From NCBI GenBank assembly GCA_021784495.1, contig JAJXSQ010000056.1:1-9566 (forward strand): 9,566 bases of DNA. Reading direction: 5' to 3'. Origin of the DNA: Myxococcales bacterium (GTDB lineage Bacteria > Myxococcota > Myxococcia > Myxococcales > Anaeromyxobacteraceae). The position numbers and the translations under genes are program-made. Under the pieces are notes generated by a model. That model did not search any database. It saw only the letters and a program-made list of their open reading frames with translations, and was not told where the DNA came from. Below, in pieces: positions 7,872 through 9,566 of this stretch. Within the stretch, counting starts at the first letter, position 1. Every line of letters starts with the position of its first letter.

Positions 7872-9416
7872 TCAGGCCGGCGGGGGCAGGTGGCGGTCGA
7901 CGCCGCGCTCGCAGCGGACCGCGCGCGTCTCCAGGGTCCGCTCCAGCCGCCGCTGGTTCCGCTCGAGCTGGGCGCGGGGCGCCTCGGGGTGCCACAGGTG
8001 GAAGCCGACCGCGGCGAAGCGGAGGTGGAGCCGCTTTAGGCCGGCGTGCTGCATCCGCGCCGCGAACTCCGAGTCCTCCCGCCCCCAGCCGACGAACTCC
8101 TCGTCGAAGCCGTTCACCCGGAGGACGTCGTCGCGCCAGAAGGACATGTTGACCGAGCGGACCCGGTAGACGTCCCGGCTCGGGCGGGAGACGAGGCGCG
8201 AGAGCCAGGGGAGCCGGAGGGCGTTCTTCCGGTTCCGGGTCCCGGGCGCCAGGGGGCCGAGGTCGATCCGCCCGGCGTCGATGGCGGCGCGGGTGACCGG
8301 CTCGGAGAGGATCACCCGGGACCCCTGGACGAAGCGGCCGCGCCGGGCGGCGCGGCGGTGATCGCGCAGGAAGTCCCGGTGGAGGACCAGGTCGCCGTCC
8401 ACCATGACGATCAGCTCCCCGGTCGCGGCGGCGATCGCCCGGTTCCGGCAGGCCGCCGCCCGGAAGCCGTCGTCCGGCTGCCAGCAGTGGCGCACCGGGA
8501 CCGGCGCCTCGGCGGCGATGGCGGCGACGAGCCGGCGGGTCTCGTCGGTCGAGCCGTCGTCGGCGACCAGGATCTCGGCCGGCGGCTCGCTCTGGCGCAG
8601 CGCGCTCCGGAGGGTGAGCGCCAGCGCGTCGGGGCGGTTGTAGGTCGTGACCACCAGGCTCGTCCGGACGGAGCGGTTCGCCTCCAAGAGCTTGGCGTGG
8701 TTGAAGAAGACGCCGGTGGCGATGCCCGCCGAGATCACCAGCCCCTCGTACCCGTCGCGGACGCCGCCTCGCAGCAGGTAGGCCCGCAGGAAGGCGACCA
8801 CGGTCCGGGCGGCGATCCCGGCGGGGCCGACGCGCCGGCGGAAGGCCCGCTCCCGGGCCCAGGCGTCGGAGTAGGCCTGCGCCTTGGCGAGGAGCTGGCC
8901 GGCCCGCTCGTACGCGTGGTGGAGGAGGTCGCCCTCGAGCCGCCCGAGCCGCGCGCCCGGGGCGAGCGCCACCGTCTCGTGGACCAGCCCGCCCGCCCAC
9001 CGCCCGCGGCGCCGGTCCCAGAGGCGGACCTTCCGGTCGGGGTACCAGCCGCAGCTCCGGATCGGCCGGTCGCCGTAGAAGTTGAGCCGGTTCACCGCGT
9101 AGGCGTCGGCCGTCCACCCGGCCTTCGCCGCCCGGACGCTGGCGGCGAGCTCCGGGGAGAGCGCCTCGTCGGCGTCGAGGGAGAGGACGTGGTCGTGGGA
9201 GGCGAGGTCGAGGGCCCGGTTCTTCTGGGCGGTGAAGCCGTCGAAGGGGTGGACGGCGACGCGGGCCCCGTGCGCCGCGCAGAGCTCCCGGGTCCGGTCC
9301 CGCGAGCCGGAGTCGAGCACGACGATCTCGTCGGCCACGCCGTCGAGCGAGGCCAGGCAGCGGCCGATGGTCCGCTCCGCGTCGAGCGTGATGATGACGG
9401 CGGAGAGGCGGATCAA
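7872..9416 (-). CDS. Tandem family 2 glycosyltransferase (WaaE/KdtX-like + GT2/GT7C-like)
   Basis: One continuous 514-residue frame holds two GT-A type transferase domains. Domain 1 (2 to about 245) resembles WaaE/KdtX inner-core LPS glucosyltransferases: LSAVIIT at 4-10, VLDSGSRDRT at 33-42, QKNRALDLA at 64-72, the DAD metal motif at 81-83, CGWYPDRKVRLW at 122-133, GGLVHETV at 142-149, and the closing amphipathic helix region at 205-245. Domain 2 (about 250-480) has LVVTTYNRP (254-262), VADDGSTDET (284-293), the DGD motif at 340-342, and a GT7C-like segment with VNMSFWRDD (422-430) and GWGREDSEF (443-451). It should transfer two sugars or extend a chain, probably in LPS core or another surface glycan on the cytoplasmic face of the membrane; donors and acceptors are unknown. 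The start is TTG, supported by GGGTGA at 9421-9426 and by the family N-terminus. Most relatives carry the two domains on separate genes. Confidence 0.9.
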   Translation of the reverse strand: MIRLSAVIITLDAERTIGRCLASLDGVADEIVVLDSGSRDRTRELCAAHGARVAVHPFDGFTAQKNRALDLASHDHVLSLDADEALSPELAASVRAAKAGWTADAYAVNRLNFYGDRPIRSCGWYPDRKVRLWDRRRGRWAGGLVHETVALAPGARLGRLEGDLLHHAYERAGQLLAKAQAYSDAWARERAFRRRVGPAGIAARTVVAFLRAYLLRGGVRDGYEGLVISAGIATGVFFNHAKLLEANRSVRTSLVVTTYNRPDALALTLRSALRQSEPPAEILVADDGSTDETRRLVAAIAAEAPVPVRHCWQPDDGFRAAACRNRAIAAATGELIVMVDGDLVLHRDFLRDHRRAARRGRFVQGSRVILSEPVTRAAIDAGRIDLGPLAPGTRNRKNALRLPWLSRLVSRPSRDVYRVRSVNMSFWRDDVLRVNGFDEEFVGWGREDSEFAARMQHAGLKRLHLRFAAVGFHLWHPEAPRAQLERNQRRLERTLETRAVRCERGVDRHLPPPA

Positions 9417-9566
9417 CGGTTCACCCGTGGGCGGTGGGGCGGGGAGGGGGCGAGCGCGCGCGCCGCGGGCCGGGCCCCCGGCGGCCGCCCATTGTACACC
9501 GCGGCGGCTGTCGCGCCGCGCCCGGGCGTGCGAGGATCCCGGTCCGGCCGCACCGGCCGCCCGCCG
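9413..9566 (-). CDS. Possible 3' end of an upstream minus-strand gene (doubtful)
   Basis: A minus-strand frame is open from the window edge down to a TGA at 9415-9413, which overlaps the TTG start of the glycosyltransferase as TTGA. Such 4-base overlaps are typical of translationally coupled genes. The peptide (ending PPHRPRVNR) is Arg/Pro/Ala-rich and has no domain I recognise, and about six of 51 codons end in A or T, more than in the confident genes. The frame of the glycosyltransferase itself is also open here, so openness alone proves little. It competes with the reading of this stretch as a promoter. Confidence 0.22.
   Translation of the reverse strand, partial: GGRPVRPDRDPRTPGRGATAAAVYNGRPPGARPAARALAPSPPHRPRVNR
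9491..9496 (-). promoter_or_regulatory. Candidate -10 element of glycosyltransferase gene
   Basis: On the minus strand TACAAT matches the sigma-70 -10 consensus at five of six positions and is conspicuous in a G/C-only setting. The predicted leader is about 67 bases. No good -35 is found 16-18 bases upstream; GCGACA occurs only 12 bases away, too close. It overlaps the palindrome TGTACA (9493-9498), which could also be a regulator half-site. Confidence 0.35.

Noticed and set aside
6142..9117. Minus-strand frame running through zwf and the glycosyltransferase into the DUF3052-type gene as one giant protein
   Set aside because: Outside the last 156 codons it is an Arg/Pro-rich shadow of two genes with complete motif sets in another frame. 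The DUF3052-type protein starts at its own ATG at 6141.
9528..9566. GTG at 9528 as the beginning of a plus-strand gene running off the right edge
   Set aside because: Only 13 codons are visible, there is no convincing ribosome site, and the peptide shows nothing recognisable.

Overview
The window is extremely GC-rich with almost only G or C at third codon positions, short gaps between genes, and no tRNA, rRNA, CRISPR or mobile element that I can see. This composition, and the flavour of the GpsA, M3 peptidase and MshEN/receiver/TPR proteins, suggest a Myxococcota-type chromosome, most like Anaeromyxobacter. That placement is an inference from memory of similar proteins, not a search result.

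Left half, plus strand: gpsA (glycerol-3-phosphate dehydrogenase, 228-1226) has a good ribosome site and is followed by a 9-bp hairpin. Next comes a likely operon of three genes at 8 and 10 bp spacing: a multidomain MshEN + receiver + TPR protein (1293-2759), an M3 zinc oligopeptidase (2768-4723) and ribonuclease Z (4734-5648). The receiver domain has Glu in place of the phosphoacceptor Asp, and the gene looks as if it is transcribed without a leader.

Right half, minus strand, convergent with the left half across a 22-bp gap that holds a perfect hairpin. In transcription order: a double-domain glycosyltransferase (9416-7872; WaaE/KdtX-like GT2 fused to a second GT2 plus GT7C-like module), zwf (glucose-6-phosphate dehydrogenase, 7790-6234), and a small DUF3052-type protein with a Lys/Pro/Ala-rich tail (6141-5671). 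Hairpins without T tracts lie in both gaps between them.

The genes are mainly housekeeping: phospholipid precursor supply (GpsA), NADPH supply (Zwf), tRNA 3' processing (RNase Z), peptide turnover (M3 peptidase) and probably envelope polysaccharide or LPS core synthesis (glycosyltransferase). I see no defence or mobile system. The most unusual items are the tandem glycosyltransferase fusion, the Glu-substituted receiver in an MshEN-REC-TPR protein, and the repeated short-leader TAGNAT promoter-like elements.
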